A stretch of 64,000 nt of DNA. It comes from Apodemus sylvaticus (taxonomy: Eukaryota > Chordata > Mammalia > Rodentia > Muridae). Both the position numbers and the translations under genes were made by a program. This document shows positions 33,627-46,185 of the stretch, in pieces; position 1 is the first letter of the stretch; the number at the start of each line of letters is the position of its first letter. The notes beneath the pieces were generated by a model. That model did not search any database, had not been told where the DNA came from, and was given only the letters and a program-made list of their open reading frames with translations. The stretch is taken from the NCBI RefSeq assembly GCF_947179515.1, contig NC_067485.1, positions 77,394,846-77,458,845 on the forward strand, in the 5' to 3' direction.

Positions 33627-36600
33627 TTTTCACCCCAAAGCAAAAGAATATACCTTTTTCTCAGCACCTCATGTTACCTTCTCCAAAATCGATCATATAG
33701 TTGGTCACAAGACAGACCTCAACAAATATAAGAAGACTGAAATAATTCTATGCCTCCTATGAGATCACTATGGAGTAAAAGTGGTCTTTAATAACAGTAA
33801 AAACAACAGAAAGCCCACATACACATGGAAACTGAACAATACTCTACTCAATGACACCTTGGTCAAGGAAGAAATAAAGAAAGAAATCAAAGATTTTTTA
33901 GAATGTAACGAAAATGAAGGCACAACATACCCAAATCTATGGGACACAATGAAAGCAGTGCTTAGAGGAAAGCTTATACCTTTGAGTGCCTCTAAAAAGA
34001 AACTGGAGAGAGCATACACTAGAAGATTAACGGAACACCTGAAAGCACTGGAACAAAAAGAAGCTAATTCACCAAGGAAGAGAAGAAGACATAAAATCAT
34101 CAAACTCAGTGCTGAAATCAATCAAGTAGAAACTAAGAAACATATGAAGAATCAACAAAACCAGGAGCTGGTTCTTTGAAAAAATCAACAAGATAGATAA
34201 ACCCTTAGCCAGACTAACCAAAGGGCACAGAGACAGTATACAAATTAACAAAATTAGAAATGGAAAGGGAGATATTACAACAGAAACCGAGGAAATTCAA
34301 AAAATCATCAGATCCTACTACAAAAGCCTATACTCAACACAACTGGAGAATCTGGAGGAAATGGACAATTTCTTAGACAGATACCAAATACCAAAATTAA
34401 ACCACGACCAAATAGATCACCTAAACAGCCCCATAAACCCTAAAGAAATAGAAGGGGTCATAGATAGCCTTCTGACCAAAAAAATCAGAGGACCAGATGG
34501 TTTTAGTGCATAATTCTATCAGACCTTCAAAGAAGACTTAACACCAATACTCTACAAACTATTCCACTAAATGGAAACAGAAGGAACACTGCCCAACTCC
34601 TTCTATGAAGCCACAATTACACTGATACCAAAACCACACAAAGATCCAACTAAGAAAGAGAATTTCAGGCCAATTTCCCTTATGAATATCAATGCAAAGT
34701 TACTCAATAAAATTCTTGCCCACCGAATCCAAGAACACATCAAAACTATCATCCACCATGATCAAGCAGGTTTCATCCCAGGGATGCAGGGATGGTTCAA
34801 TATACAGAAATCCATCGATGCAATCCACTACTAAACAAACTCAAAGAAAAAATGCATAATCATTTCATTATTCTGAAAAAGCATTTGACAAAATTCAGCA
34901 TCCTTTCATGCTAAAAGTCTTGGAAAGGACAGAAATTCAAAGCCCATATCTAAACATAGTAAAAGTAATATACAGCAAACCAGTAGCCAACATCAAACTA
35001 AATGGAGAGAAACTTGAAGCAACCCCACTAAAATCAGGGACTAGACAAGGCTGCCCCCTCTCTCCATATCTGTTCAATATAGTTCTTGAAGTCCTAGCTA
35101 GAGCAATTAGACAACATAAGGAGGTCAAAGGGATACAAATTGGAAAGGAATAAGTCAAACTATCACAATTTGCAGATGATATGATAGTATACTTAAGTGA
35201 CCCAAAAAAACTCTACTAGAGAACTCCTACAGCTGATAAACAACTTCAACAAAGTGGCTGGCTACAAAATCAACTTAAGCAAATCAGTAGCCTTTATATA
35301 CTCAAAGGATAAGCAGGCTGAGAAAGAAATTAGGGAAATGACACCCTTCACAATAGCCACAAACAGCATAAAGTATCTTGGGGTGACTCTAACCAAACAA
35401 GTGAAAGACCTATATGACAAGAACTTCAGATCTCTAAAGAAGGAAATCGAAGATCTCAGAAAATGGAAATATCTTCCATGTTCATGGATCAGCAGGATTA
35501 ATATAGTTAAAATGGCCATCTTACCAAAGGCAATCTGCAGATTCAATGCAATTCCCATCCAAATCCCAACTCAGACCTTTATAGAGCTAGAAAGTTCAAT
35601 TCTCAAATTCATCTGGAATAACAAAAAACCCAGGATAGATAAAACTATTCTCAACAGTAAAAGAACTTCTGGGGGATTCAGTATCCCAGACCTCAAACTT
35701 TACTACAGAGCAATAGTGATAAAAACTGCATGGTATTGGTACAATGTCAGGCACGCTGATCAATGGAATAGGATTGAAGACCCAAAAATGAACCCACACA
35801 CCTATGGTCACTTGATCTTCAACAAAAGAGCTGAAAGCATACAGTGAAAAAAAGATAGCCTTTTCAACAAATGGTGCTGGTTTAATTGGAGGTCAGCATG
35901 CAGAAGAATGCGAATCGATCCATTCTTATCTCCTTGTACTAAGCTCAACTCCAAATGGATCAAGGACCTCCACAAAAATCCTGACACACTGAAACTAATA
36001 GAAAAGAAACTGGGGAAGACCTTTGAGGACATGGGCACAGGGGAAATGTTCCTGAATAGAACACCAATAGCTTATGCTCTAAGATCAAGAATTGACAAAT
36101 GGGACCTCATAAAACTACAAAGTTTCTGTAAGGCAAAGGACACTGTAAAAAGGACAAAACGTCAACCAACAGATTGGGAAAGGATCTTCACCAACCCAAA
36201 ATCCGACAGAGTGCTAATATCTAATATATACAAAGAACTCAAGAAGGTAGAACCCAGAGAACAAAATAACCCCATTAAAAAGTGGGGTACAAAACTAAAC
36301 AAAGAATTTTCACATGAAGAACTTCGGAGGGCTAAGAAGCACCTTAAGAATTGTTCGACATCATTAATCATTAGGGAAATGCAAATCAAAACAGCCCTGA
36401 GATTTCACTTCACACCAGTCAGAATGGCTAAGATCAAAAAATCAGGAGATAGCAGGTGTTGGCGAGGATGTGGAGAGAGAGGAACACTCCTCTACTGCTG
36501 GTGGGATTGCAAGATGGTGCAACCACTTTCTAAATCATCTGGGCATGACACTTCCTGAGGACCCTGCTATACCACTCCTGGGCATATATCCAGAGGATTC

Positions 36601-36871
36601 CCCAGCATGCAATAAGGACACATGCTCCACTATGTTCATAGCAGCCTTATTTATAGTAGCCAGAAGCTGGAAAGAACCCAGGTGTTCCTCAAAGGAGGAA
36701 TGGATACAAAAATTGTCGTATAATTACACAATGGGATACTATTCATCCATTAGAAACAATGAATTCATGAAATTCTTAGACAAATGGATGGAACTGGAGA
36801 ACATCATACTAAGTGAGGTAACCCAGTCGCAAAAGATTAATCATGGTATGCACTCACTGATAAGTGGATAT
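33018..36871 (+). pseudogene. LINE-1 ORF2 pseudogene (endonuclease, RT, C-terminal domain)
   Basis: The endonuclease is recognisable by NINGLNSP, the QETLL glutamate, NIYAPN and GDLNTP. A TA microsatellite (33566-33622) then interrupts it. The codon where ORF2 should start (33018) reads ATA. Downstream lesions include an early stop near 33760, a stop after QELVL near 34179, TAA codons near 34511 and 34567, breaks near 34832 and 34870, and TAA at about 35151. There is also a TGA at about 35846 and a roughly 27-base deletion near 36538. The RT core still reads FADDMIVY at about 35170 and the Cys-rich end is visible. Non-functional. Confidence 0.93.
33566..33622 (+). repeat. (TA)n microsatellite inside ORF2
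   Basis: About 28 TA units lie where other L1 copies encode a short ACATATATAGAAC-type stretch, between the GDxN and IDH parts of the endonuclease. Confidence 0.96.
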
Positions 36872-37126
36872 TAGCCTAGAAACTTTGAATACCCAAGACA
36901 TAATCCACATATTAAATGATGTCCAAGAAGAACGGAGGAGTGGCCCCTGGTTCTGGAAAGACTCAGTGCAGCAGTATAGGGGAATACCAGAACAGGGAAG
37001 TGGGAAGGAGTAGATGGGGGAACAAGGGGAGGAAAGAGGGCTTATGGGACTTTTGGGGAGTGGGGAGCCAGAAAAGGGGAAATCATTTAAAATCTAAATA
37101 AAGAATATATTGAATACAAAAAAAGG

Positions 37127-37185
37127 AGAAGAATTGCTGGGTCATAAATTCCATTTTTAATTTCTTTAAGAACTTTCATACTATA
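37127..37185 (-). mobile_element. Old antisense L1, middle piece
   Basis: AATTGCTGGGTCATAAATTC, then TTCTTTAAGAACTTTCATAC, continues the L1 complement from 31320 and is cut again at 37185 by a second insertion. Confidence 0.8.
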
Positions 37186-37900
37186 GTTAGGCCAGTCATT
37201 GGTTGATTGTTCCCGCAATCTCTGCTCCATCTTTATTCCTGTGCATCTTGTAAGCAGGACAAATTTTGGGTCAAAGGAGAGAGGCTTGATGTCCCCCTCC
37301 CTCCACTGGAAGTTCCGCCAAGCCTCAGAAGGTAGCTATATCCACCTCCATATCCCCAGCTGCTAGGAGTCTCAGCTAGGGTCACCCAGAAACTCCTGGG
37401 ACCCTCCCCTGTCCCAGGTCTCCAGATAGTCCCAGAAATTAAACCTACAATTTTCATTCTCTCTGCTAGCCCTCTCCCACCCATCCCTACACCTGATCCC
37501 CATCTCTGTTCCCCACCTCCTCCTCCACACACCTACAGAGTTCCCTCCCTCCATGCACCTCAGATGTCTATTTTCTTTCCTCTTTTAAGTGAGATGCTTC
37601 CCCCTCCCTTAGGCCCTCCTTATTACTTAATTTCTTTGGTCTGTGGGTTGCAGCATGGCTGTCCTGGACTGCCTGGTCAAACCTCAGTGAGAGAGGGCAC
37701 ATGGGAGAGCATACTCTTAGTCCTGCTATACCTATGACGAGATATGACGTGAGATCGGAGGGCAGAGTGGTATCCAAGGACAGTCTCCCCTTCTCTAAAG
37801 AGAAGGGGAAGGAACAATAGGAAGAGTTTGTCAGAGTGGGACTTGGAGGGGAGCATGGAGAAGGGGCTCTGATCAGGAAATAAAGTGAAAAGAATAAACC
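37186..37900 (+). mobile_element. Twin-primed Lx-like L1 nested in the same old L1
   Basis: The left part (37186 to about 37675) is the 3' UTR in antisense, with GCAGGACAAATTTTGGGTCA and CCTCCACTGGAAGTTCCGCC. The right part (about 37676-37900) is the sense 3' end (CAGTGAGAGAGGGCACATGG, then a purine-rich tract and ATAAAGTGAAAAGAATAAA). An 11-bp repeat, TTCATACTATA, flanks it at 37175-37185 and 37901-37911. One 5'-inverted insertion explains all of this. Confidence 0.88.
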
Positions 37901-38130
37901 TTCATACTATACCAATCTACATCCTTGCCGACAATGTCCATATGTTCTCTTTTCTCCTGTTCTCGTTGTTACTTACCTCTGGTCTTTAGGGAGACAGCTA
38001 GTCAAACAAGAGTGATGAGCTATCTCATGGGAATTCTGATGTTTCCTTTGATGATTGGCATTTTACAAGCAACTATTGAACATTTTATGTCTTATTTTGA
38101 AAAAAAAAATCCATCCAAATCTTTTAATCA
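37901..38130 (-). mobile_element. Old antisense L1, third piece
   Basis: After the second insertion the L1 complement resumes: ACCAATCTACATCCTTGCCG, then TTTGATGATTGGCATTTTAC and GTCTTATTTTGAAAAAAAA. Strongly decayed. Confidence 0.72.
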
Positions 38131-38812
38131 TTTCTAATCAGGCCTTAGCTTCTCCTTAATGTCAAGTTGTAGGGATTGTTTGTTTGCTTGCTTCTTACTA
38201 GTATGTCCTTGTGAGAGTGTGAACAAATCACAACATGGCACACACATGAAGAGTAGAGGAAAACTTCCAGGAACTGGTTCTGTCCTTCCACCGTGTGGCT
38301 ACTGGGGATTGGCCTGGGGTTATCAGGGTTGGGTTTGGTGACTTGCACATTAATCTGATGATCCATCTCATTAATTCTGAGTTGCATGGATTCCTTGTGA
38401 GGCTAGAGACTAAGCGAAATTTTCAAATTTTATTTCTATCATATAAAATTTAGTATCCAAAGCTTTGCATTAAGTTTACTGAGGACCATTCTGACTATTA
38501 GAAAATAATGACATATATTTTTAAAAAGCCCAACTTCTTGAATGATTTTAGAAATCTATGGGATATCACCACTTTATGCACAGGTCAGTATATGTATATT
38601 GTATATTAATAGCTAAAAATTTGAGATCTCATTTACCCTTTAAATATTTACACTATAGCATCAGTTAGGCATACATGTCTAAAAAATATGTGCATGATTT
38701 TTATGTTGAATATTAAATGCCAACTAAATAATATCTATGCAATTAGAGTGTGATACTATATGTAAGAAATAAAAGAAAACTGATATTTTTAATATATCAA
38801 TTTTTCCCAAAT
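38131..38812. other. Unique AT-rich DNA, no feature seen
   Basis: No recognised repeat or gene. Confidence 0.45.
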
Positions 38813-38826
38813 TAAAAATTAGGTTT

Positions 38827-38965
38827 GCTGAGCAGTGGGGGCGCATGCCTTTAATCCCAGCACTTGGGAGGCAGAGGCAGGTGGATTTCTGAGTTTGAGG
38901 GCAGCCTGGTCTACAGAGTAAGTTCCAGGATAGTCAGGGCTACACAGAAAAACCCTGTCTCAAAA
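38827..38965 (+). repeat. B1 SINE with TSD
   Basis: A 7SL-derived B1: GCATGCCTTTAATCCCAGCA, CTTGGGAGGCAGAGGCAGGT, ending ACCCTGTCTC plus A tail. The B-box region reads GTTTGAGGG, mutated from the usual GTTCGAGGC. A 13-bp repeat, AAAAATTAGGTTT, flanks it at 38814-38826 and 38966-38978. Confidence 0.97.
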
Positions 38966-39219
38966 AAAAATTAGGTTTAATGCAGTTCACACAAAGTCTA
39001 AGCAGGCAGTTTTTGTAACTATCACTACAAAAATCTAAAATTTATATGGAAAAGGAAATAAAATAGAATCAAGAAAGCATTGCAACAAAGAAGTTCTATC
39101 AAAAGTACATAAAGAACTTTCAAACTTAAAGTGTCAATCAAACAAACAAAAACAATTTATTGGGAAATGTTTTTTTGTTGTTTGTTTTTTTTTTTTTGTT
39201 TTTTTACAGATGCTTCACC

Positions 39220-39725
39220 AGAGAAAGATGTGCAGATGGCAAATGAGCACAGAAATTGGTGCTAAAACTCATTAGTCATCAGGGAAATGTAAATTAAAGC
39301 CAAATGAGATATCATTATATACATATTAAAATAGCTATTATCGAGGAGAACACCATCCAAAAGATCCACTGATTTTTCTGTGCTGATGAAGATGTGAAGC
39401 AGATAGACTTCATATGCACTGCTGACAGGGATGGAAAATAGTACCAAACTGGAGAAAAAACACTTCAAGTCCTTAGAAAACTCACATGGGCCATGCTCCT
39501 TATCTACTGAAGTGAGAAGGTCAGACAAGCACCTGGACATAAATGACTATAGAAGTTTAATTCATGATTTCCAAGAGCCTAAAACAACCTGGGTATCTCT
39601 CATATAACAAAAAGATTATGAACATGATATCAGTGTTCTACATCATATGACAGATGTGGTATAAAAATGAATGAACTGTTGACTCATGCAACAAGGTAAA
39701 TAAATCTTACATGCAGTTTGCTCAG
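39220..39725 (+). mobile_element. Ancient L1 ORF2 C-terminal fragment
   Basis: CTCATTAGTCATCAGGGAAA, TGTAAATTAAAGCCAAATGA and ATATTAAAATAGCTATTATC follow the ORF2 3' end in order, at a divergence fitting L1M-type elements. Preceded by a T-rich stretch at 39168-39205. Confidence 0.72.
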
Positions 39726-39839
39726 TGATCGCCTGCCAGTGACCCTATGTGTGTGTTATTGTTTGAAAGCAGAGCTCCCAAGGTTGCCAGGTTTTGGTGT
39801 AAGGTATGTGTTCTGGAGGCAGATGAAGGCCCAGCACAG

Positions 39840-40700
39840 CCACTGGGAATAGAGATATTGACCAAAGTTGGTGCGGATGTGATGGAAGGGAGGAGGTGTG
39901 AGCTGAGAGTGGGGCTATAAACTAATGCAGCCTCTTTGGAAATATTCTGAAGGGTTCTCAAAACACTAGAAATAGAACTGCCAAATGACCCCCCTAGAGT
40001 ACCTGGCATATATCTAATTTCAAATATTATAGTCTGCGACAAAGATATTTGTACATTCATATTCATTGCTTCTCTATTGACAGTGAAATCATCTAGATGT
40101 GCATCAGCAGATGAATGGATTAAAGACAAAAAGAAACAGTGGCACATAGACACAATGGAATATTATCCAGCTATAAAAAGAAATGAAATTAAAAAAAATT
40201 ATAACAAGTAAGTTAGCTTGGGTCCAAAAAGTTAAACCCCACATAGTCTCTCAGATATATAAAAGGTAGCTTCAGATCTGTTGTTTTGTATGTTCAGCTT
40301 GAAACACAAACAGAAGCCAGGAAAGGAGAAGGGGGCTTTGGGGGGGGCACGTGAAGAAGAGAGGCTAATAGAATGTATGTAAAAGAAAAGTAGTGTAGTA
40401 GAATAATGGGAGGGGGAATGCTTAAGCAAAGGGGAGTGTGGGAATTTGGGAGAACACAGAGGATGAAGAGGAGGGCTCACCCAAAGGAGAAGAAAATGAA
40501 AAGCCACGTGGAAGCCTATCAAATAACAAAAAAAGAGAGGGGAAACCTAGGAAGGATAGTAGACTCATATGAAAAGAAAGAAGTGGAGGAGGCACTATTG
40601 GGTGTTAAAGGGTTAAGCAGGTCACGGGTAGGTCACTGGAGTTGAAATGATGGAGAGGAAGAAGCCATAAATAGGTTAACCAAACTTAAAATGTAAAAAA
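39840..40700 (+). mobile_element. Second old L1 3' end in tandem (ORF2 end and 3' UTR)
   Basis: ACTAGAAATAGAACTGCCAA, TGTGCATCAGCAGATGAATG, ACACAATGGAATATTATCCA and then a G/A-rich 3' UTR. It covers the same ORF2 region as the preceding fragment, so it is a separate insertion. Confidence 0.72.
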
Positions 40701-40751
40701 GAAACTTTGGAAATACACTATTAGTAAGCTAATTTCAAAATACAACTTCTT

Positions 40752-40767
40752 TTGGGGGGGGGGGGGG
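40752..40767 (+). repeat. Poly(G) run
   Basis: About 14 consecutive G bases at the edge of the following repeat. Confidence 0.9.
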
Positions 40768-40769
40768 GA

Positions 40770-40925
40770 AGAAAGGGTTTATTCAGCTTACACTTCCACA
40801 TTGATGTTCATCATTAAAGGAAGTCAGGACTGGAACTCAAGAAGATCAGGAAGCAGGAGCTGATGCAGAGGCCATGGAGGGATGTTTTTTACTGGCTTGC
40901 TCAGCTTTCTTTCTTATAGAACTTC
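40770..40925 (-). mobile_element. Dispersed murine LTR-like repeat, reverse copy of the 28.7-29.2 kb family
   Basis: TTTATTCAGCTTACACTTCC, CAGGACTGGAACTCAAGAAG and GCTTGCTCAGCTTTCTTTCT. The last is the complement of the AAGCAGGCTGAGCAAG block near 28940. Confidence 0.55.
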
Positions 40926-41830
40926 TTAAAAGAGAGATTTTGGGGAGAATTATGAGCATTGGTAGGCAATATTACTCCCAGAAGACATGCGTTATTAAAT
41001 GAAAGTTACAATACAAGGAATGGGATCGTCCCTGTGAGCTACTGATCATGGAGACCCCAGAGATCTCCAAATCAGCACAGGCAACTGTTATTGCCCTTGG
41101 TTACCACTGATTCTGTAATGCCAACAGGGTGCTATGCAGGCTTCTAGGAGAGAAAATAATCAGTGGTCTTACTCAGCCCTGGAGCCTGAATACTCTCTCC
41201 CTGCCAGACAAGCAGAGCCTATTAGTGCAGTAGTGGTACAATTGTTATGGGCTGGAAAATCAGCGTTGAACTGGTTTTGAGGCATGTTGCACTGGAGGCT
41301 TGTCTAGTGATATAATTCTGGTGCAAACCTATAGCTTGGGAGGTCAAAGGTCAAAGGCCCTAGGATGGAAACAGCTATCATTACTTTGCTAAATGTCCTT
41401 GCTGCCAAATTCTCCTTTTGGTATTTATGTTAATACCTAATAATTTGTGCTGCTCTCAACCTTAGTCAGAGAAGTTTCATGTTTTACAGTTGGCAGTATG
41501 ATCAGATGTATTTCTGATCAAAGCGTTGATAAGGGACTGAGTAGTGATCCCTAAACAGGACATCTACATTAATTCTGCCACCACCAAGGCTTAGGGAACA
41601 TCACAGAAGAGGACACAAAAAGAATGTAGGAAATGGAGGCCGGGGAAGAGTGCTGTGAAATTCTATTTTCATGGCCATGGCAATAACGTAACAGCCCCTA
41701 TTTACCTGCATAGGACCTGTATAAGGTCCTTAGCCATATAGATTTGTGAGATGCATGAGCTCCAGGTTTGTTTAGAGATGCTGTCTCAACAAATAAGGTG
41801 AAGAGTGTTGGGGCTACAACTGCTGGTTTC
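40926..41830. other. Unique DNA, no feature seen
   Basis: No repeat or coding exon recognised. Confidence 0.45.
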
Positions 41831-41831
41831 C

Positions 41832-41856
41832 ACATACATGCATAAACATACATACA

Positions 41857-41890
<34 letters not shown>

Positions 41891-41902
41891 CATACATGTA
41901 TA
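41832..41902 (+). repeat. (TACA)n microsatellite
   Basis: About 15 mostly perfect TACA units. Confidence 0.95.
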
Positions 41903-43205
41903 CTCAAAACTGTGCACTAATTAAGATTCATGACCCTATTAATATTGCCATGAATTATTCTAGAGAGTTTTGACCTACAGTACCCAGCAGGTTTGTAGGT
42001 GCTGAGTAAGTTCTGCCTTCCAGCTGTGTCAGGAGATTACTGTGGTGTGTGCTTATAGATTATCAGTCTATGTGGCAGTACCATTGCAGTTTCTGGAGCT
42101 GCATTATTGGTCCTTCCTCTGACCTCCAGAGATTACAAAATGATCTTCAACAGACTTTAGTACTGTTAGAATTCTTCCCCCCCCCCCTCCAGCTATAAAA
42201 CTAACTAGGTAGAAATTCTGAAGGCCCTGCACAGGATGCTGGAAAAATTTTCCATCTAATGTTCTTTTTTTAATGTTAAAACTACCCTCTGTACTATTTC
42301 TCTATTTATAGTCCATACAATTCAACTCCAGGCAGGTGGCTCTATTGAAAAATAAACAAACTTGTAGGAGGCCCCCGTGGGCTCGGAAATGACCCACTGC
42401 TCTGACAGGGCAGGCTGCAGGTGACGGGAGCCTATCCAGGGATGTTGGTCATTTACTACAAAGCTGGGACCCCACAGTGTCTTTGGCCAAGAAACAGCTG
42501 GTGTTTGCAGCATTTTTATCTCTTAACAAAAAAATCTAAACCCATGGCTATATAAACTGTTTGAAGCTGTCAGATGGGTCTTTCATCTAATTTAACAAAC
42601 TCCAAATACCATCCTTAACTTCTTTTGCCTAATGTGTTCATTGATCTCTCAGCATCCTTGAGGGTTTTGTTGAAAAGTCTTGCTTTTGAAAATGTGATTT
42701 GGTCCAAATGGAGCAGTGCCAGCCTCTTGGGAACACGTGTCCTCTTTCATTGCTCCTTTCTCTGTCTCTTCAGCACCAGGGCAAGATCTTATGTATTCTT
42801 ACATGGAAAGGTGTGATATAAAACCTAAGAAGTTCTTCCTCCTAAGATGAATTTCTCACGTCCTTTTCTGATTTTCTGATCTATTCTATGGTCTCTTTAG
42901 ATACCTATATCATCTAGAAATGAATTCATAATGAATTTACTTGCCTCCTGGTCCATTACTATAACAGACTGAGGCTACTCCCATGTGTATGAGTCTATTC
43001 TTTACTATTCTATGTTGACTGCTTGACACACAAAATTCTGTGAGTATCTGTAATTATCGAAGAAGTATCTACTGGAAAGTTAGAATCCTTCCAAGTTAGA
43101 ACTTTATCCAGACACAAGTAAGCACTGTCTATAAATGGAGAAACTCCCCATAAAGACATTGAAATGTGATAGGTAAGCAACTGATCATAATACAGTTGCA
43201 TTTAA
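41903..43205. other. Unique DNA, no feature seen
   Basis: A C run at 42177-42188 is the only notable item. Confidence 0.45.
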
Positions 43206-43211
43206 GGATAT

Positions 43212-43615
43212 GGTGCATGTGGAAGTTTGGACAGGTTGCTTTCCACCATCATTGTGGTAAAAGCTGTTTCCCTAACCTGTGGTCAGTCATAGTGGGATGC
43301 GGTGGAACCTATGAAAGGCTGTACTTAAGGCAAGGTTTCTAGGTATCAGGGAAGTATTCTCAGGGGTGATTTTGGGATATCCTTCCCTACCTAGCTTCCT
43401 GGCTACGAAGTAAGTGGCTTTGCTCTGTTTTCATTGCTTCCATGTTGTTCCATCTCTCCCAAGCCCAGAAAGCAAAGAAACCAAACCAGTTATAGACTGA
43501 ACTTTCGAGACTGTGAGCCAAAATATTCTTTCCCCCTCTGGATACATTGATTAAGGTAAGTAGGTTGTTGTTCTCGTGAGAAGCTAAAACTGTGTTGAAA
43601 CAAAATGTATTATTG
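43212..43615 (+). mobile_element. MaLR-type LTR (MT/ORR1 group)
   Basis: TTGCTCTGTTTTCATTGCTT, AGCCCAGAAAGCAAAGAAAC, GACTGTGAGCCAAAATATTC and the later TCTCGTGAGAAGCTAAAAC give the usual 3' order of a MaLR LTR. The 5' half is more diverged. Confidence 0.7.
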
Positions 43616-44760
43616 AAAAAAAATAAATGAGAAAAAAGCAGCAGATGATGAGCTGGCCGGATATTTTAGGGATGAAGACACTGAGGTGTCTTCACAATGG
43701 GGTGTCACTGAAATTTTCTAGCGACTACCGTGAGGTGTCCGTTTCAAACTGTACTGTGGCTGCAGTAGAGAAACTGAGTCAGGCTCAGGGTGACAAATGC
43801 AGCTATCAGGATGCTGTCAAAATTCATGACATGACACCAAATATGCTCAGGAACAGATGTAGAAAAATGTCTGAAAAGTTTTAAAAATACATACTTTAAA
43901 ATAAGGTTTTGAACTTCAATTGAAGATGAGATAGATAATCAGAGATAGGAACTTTGGAAAATATGTTTTCTAACTCACATCCTAGAATGAATTGCACTGC
44001 CTTTTCAATTTTGCTTTATAATTAAGATTATTTATTGGCAATGACAGAAAATAGTTTAATAACAGTGCACAAACAAATTGAGAATGAAAAAAATAAAATT
44101 AATGCTAATCAATTGTTTAGCAACTATAGCTCATAGCAGGAGAAATTGTGATTTTCGAAATATGAGACTGAATGGAACATTCTTAACTTTTAATCACCTA
44201 TATTATCGATCAGAAAGATATTGACATATGATGTGGCCATTTATTATGCTGAACAGAAAACACAGCCACCTTTCAAGACAATTGTGTTTGCTGGACTTCA
44301 TTACTGTGGTAAATATATGAGAAAAATGGCTTCAAGGAAGAAATTATTATATTGACTCAGAGTCTCCAAAAGTTTTTTCCCAATCCTTAGCAAGACAAAA
44401 GCATTACTGGCAAAGGCTGTGCAGGAGGAGCTGCAGTTGGCAAGTGAGCTTCTTGGAGACCATCCAAAGATTGAATGACATAGGAAAGCTTCTTACCTCA
44501 TAGCATCCAGGAAGAAAATAGAAGAACAGGCCATGACAAGACACATTCTTCATCCAGAATGACAAGTGGTACCCACGCCTTCCCAGGAATTGTTCATATT
44601 TGGAATCCATCAGAGCATTAAACCATTCATTAAGTCATAGCCCTTCTCACTTAATCATCTCTGGAAATAGTCTCGTAGATGCTCTTAGGGCTGTGCTATG
44701 CTATTACCTTGGTGTATCTCAGCCCAATCCCCTTAACAGTGAAAAAGAACCATTGGGTCA
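43616..44760. other. Unique DNA, no feature seen
   Basis: An 85-codon open frame at 43627-43884 follows the LTR directly. It matches no family I recognise and is treated as chance. Confidence 0.4.
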
Positions 44761-44762
44761 CA

Positions 44763-45404
44763 TTCCTCCACTGCTGGTGGGATTACAAGCTGGTACAACC
44801 ACTCTGGAAATCAGTCTGGCAGTTCTTCAGAAAACTGAACATGACACTACCACAGGACCCTACTATACCACTCCTGGGCATGTACCCAGAGGATTCCCCA
44901 GCATGCAATAAGGACACATGCTCCACTATTCATAGCAGCCTCATTTATAATAGCCAGAAGCTGGAAAGAACCCAGATGCCCCTCAGTGCAGGAATGGATA
45001 CAGAAAATGTGGTATATTTACACAATGGAATACTACTCAGCAATTAAAAACAATGAATTCATGAAATTCTTAGGCAAATGGTTGGAACTGGAAAATATCA
45101 TCCTAAGTGTGGTAACCCATTCACAAAAGAACACACATGGAATGCAGGCACTGATAAGTGGATATTAGCCCAGAAGTTCTGAATACCCCAAACACAACAT
45201 ATCAAATGATTCCCAAGAAGAAGGAAGAAGAGGGCCCAGGTCCTGGAAAGGCTTGATGCAGCAATGTAGTGGATTACCAGACCAGAGTAGTGGGAGGTTA
45301 ATTGGGGAATGGGAGGAGGGAAGAGGGCTTATGGGACTTATGGGAAGGGGGAACTGGGAAAGGGGAAATCATTTGGAATGTAAACAAAGAATATAGATAA
45401 AAGG
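44763..45404 (+). mobile_element. 5'-truncated L1 3' end
   Basis: Starts in the Cys-rich ORF2 end (CATTCCTCCACTGCTGGTGG), continues through NKDTCST and the ISGY stop, then a G-rich 3' UTR ending GGAAATCATTTGGAATGTAA. The ORF2 part carries a frameshift near 44930. No clear TSD. Confidence 0.92.
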
Positions 45405-45445
45405 GATGTAAATTAGCAATATGTCCTCTAAAGACAAGTTCGTTT

Positions 45446-45474
45446 GGTTTTTTGTTTTGTTTTGTTTTGTTTTT
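45446..45474 (+). repeat. (GTTTT)n microsatellite
   Basis: Five to six GTTTT units. Confidence 0.9.
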
Positions 45475-46165
45475 ATGTGCACATCTTTCATTTCCTAGAT
45501 CGTGAATGTGATTGTTCACATTCCTATGCACCAATCGGCATTCATGTGGTCCTTATGACTTGTCTCTGCCCTTTTAAGGTGGTAGGTCGCCATGGTTCCT
45601 AAAAGGATAAGCAAAGCAATATCCATGTCTTTACAGCTGGGGCTTTCACAGGACTAGCCTTGGCATTAGAGGACATGATAGATATTCATCATTGTCCTCT
45701 ATTGTCCCTCCACATTGTGCTCACCTTCAGCTGTACTTCAGATACTGCTTATCTGCTGAGGTAACCCTGATTTTCACTTCTGATGGATCTGTCACCCCTG
45801 GTTACTATGCTGTATGTATATTTTGCACAGTAGCTCATCTATCCCTAGGCACAGAAGTTCCTAGAGATAGCTGCTAACTGTTATAAGTCCTGAGTAGTCT
45901 CCCTTCCTCTGGCATATAGCACTGAGCCTCTATTTTCATGAAATTCAGTGTTAACTAGTCTTGACATAGTAATTCCTAGTTTTCTCCTCCAGGGCAGCTG
46001 ACTACAGAACTCAGAATAATCATGTAGACATCATTAACCTATGTCTAGTGGTATCATTTAAATATCCTCTGAAATTATCTGTTTCTTACTAGGAACTAGG
46101 CTCTTTAGGAAAATCTAGTTTCATTAATGCCACACACAAAGTATACAAGTCATTTTGTAAGAACT
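45475..46165. other. Unique DNA, no feature seen
   Basis: No recognised repeat or gene. Confidence 0.45.
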
Positions 46166-46185
46166 AATGATGCTGGATTCTTCTT

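Larger units (their letters stand above)
31321..37126 (+). mobile_element. Nearly full-length LINE-1, degenerate, nested in an older L1
   Basis: 5.8 kb with 5' UTR-like DNA (31321-31755), ORF1 (31756-32940), ORF2 (about 33018-36871), a G-rich 3' UTR, AATAAA at 37098 and a short A tail. A perfect 16-bp direct repeat, AGAAGAATTGCTGGGT, flanks it at 31305-31320 and 37127-37142, and the older antisense L1 reads through across the two copies. Both ORFs are broken. The short 5' region includes a GC-rich patch near 31440-31500 but no clear tandem monomers, so the promoter is probably truncated. Confidence 0.95.

Noticed and set aside
43627..43884. 85-codon open frame after the MaLR LTR
   Set aside because: No family recognised, no splice context or retrocopy hallmarks. 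Could be checked by protein search but not supportable as a gene.
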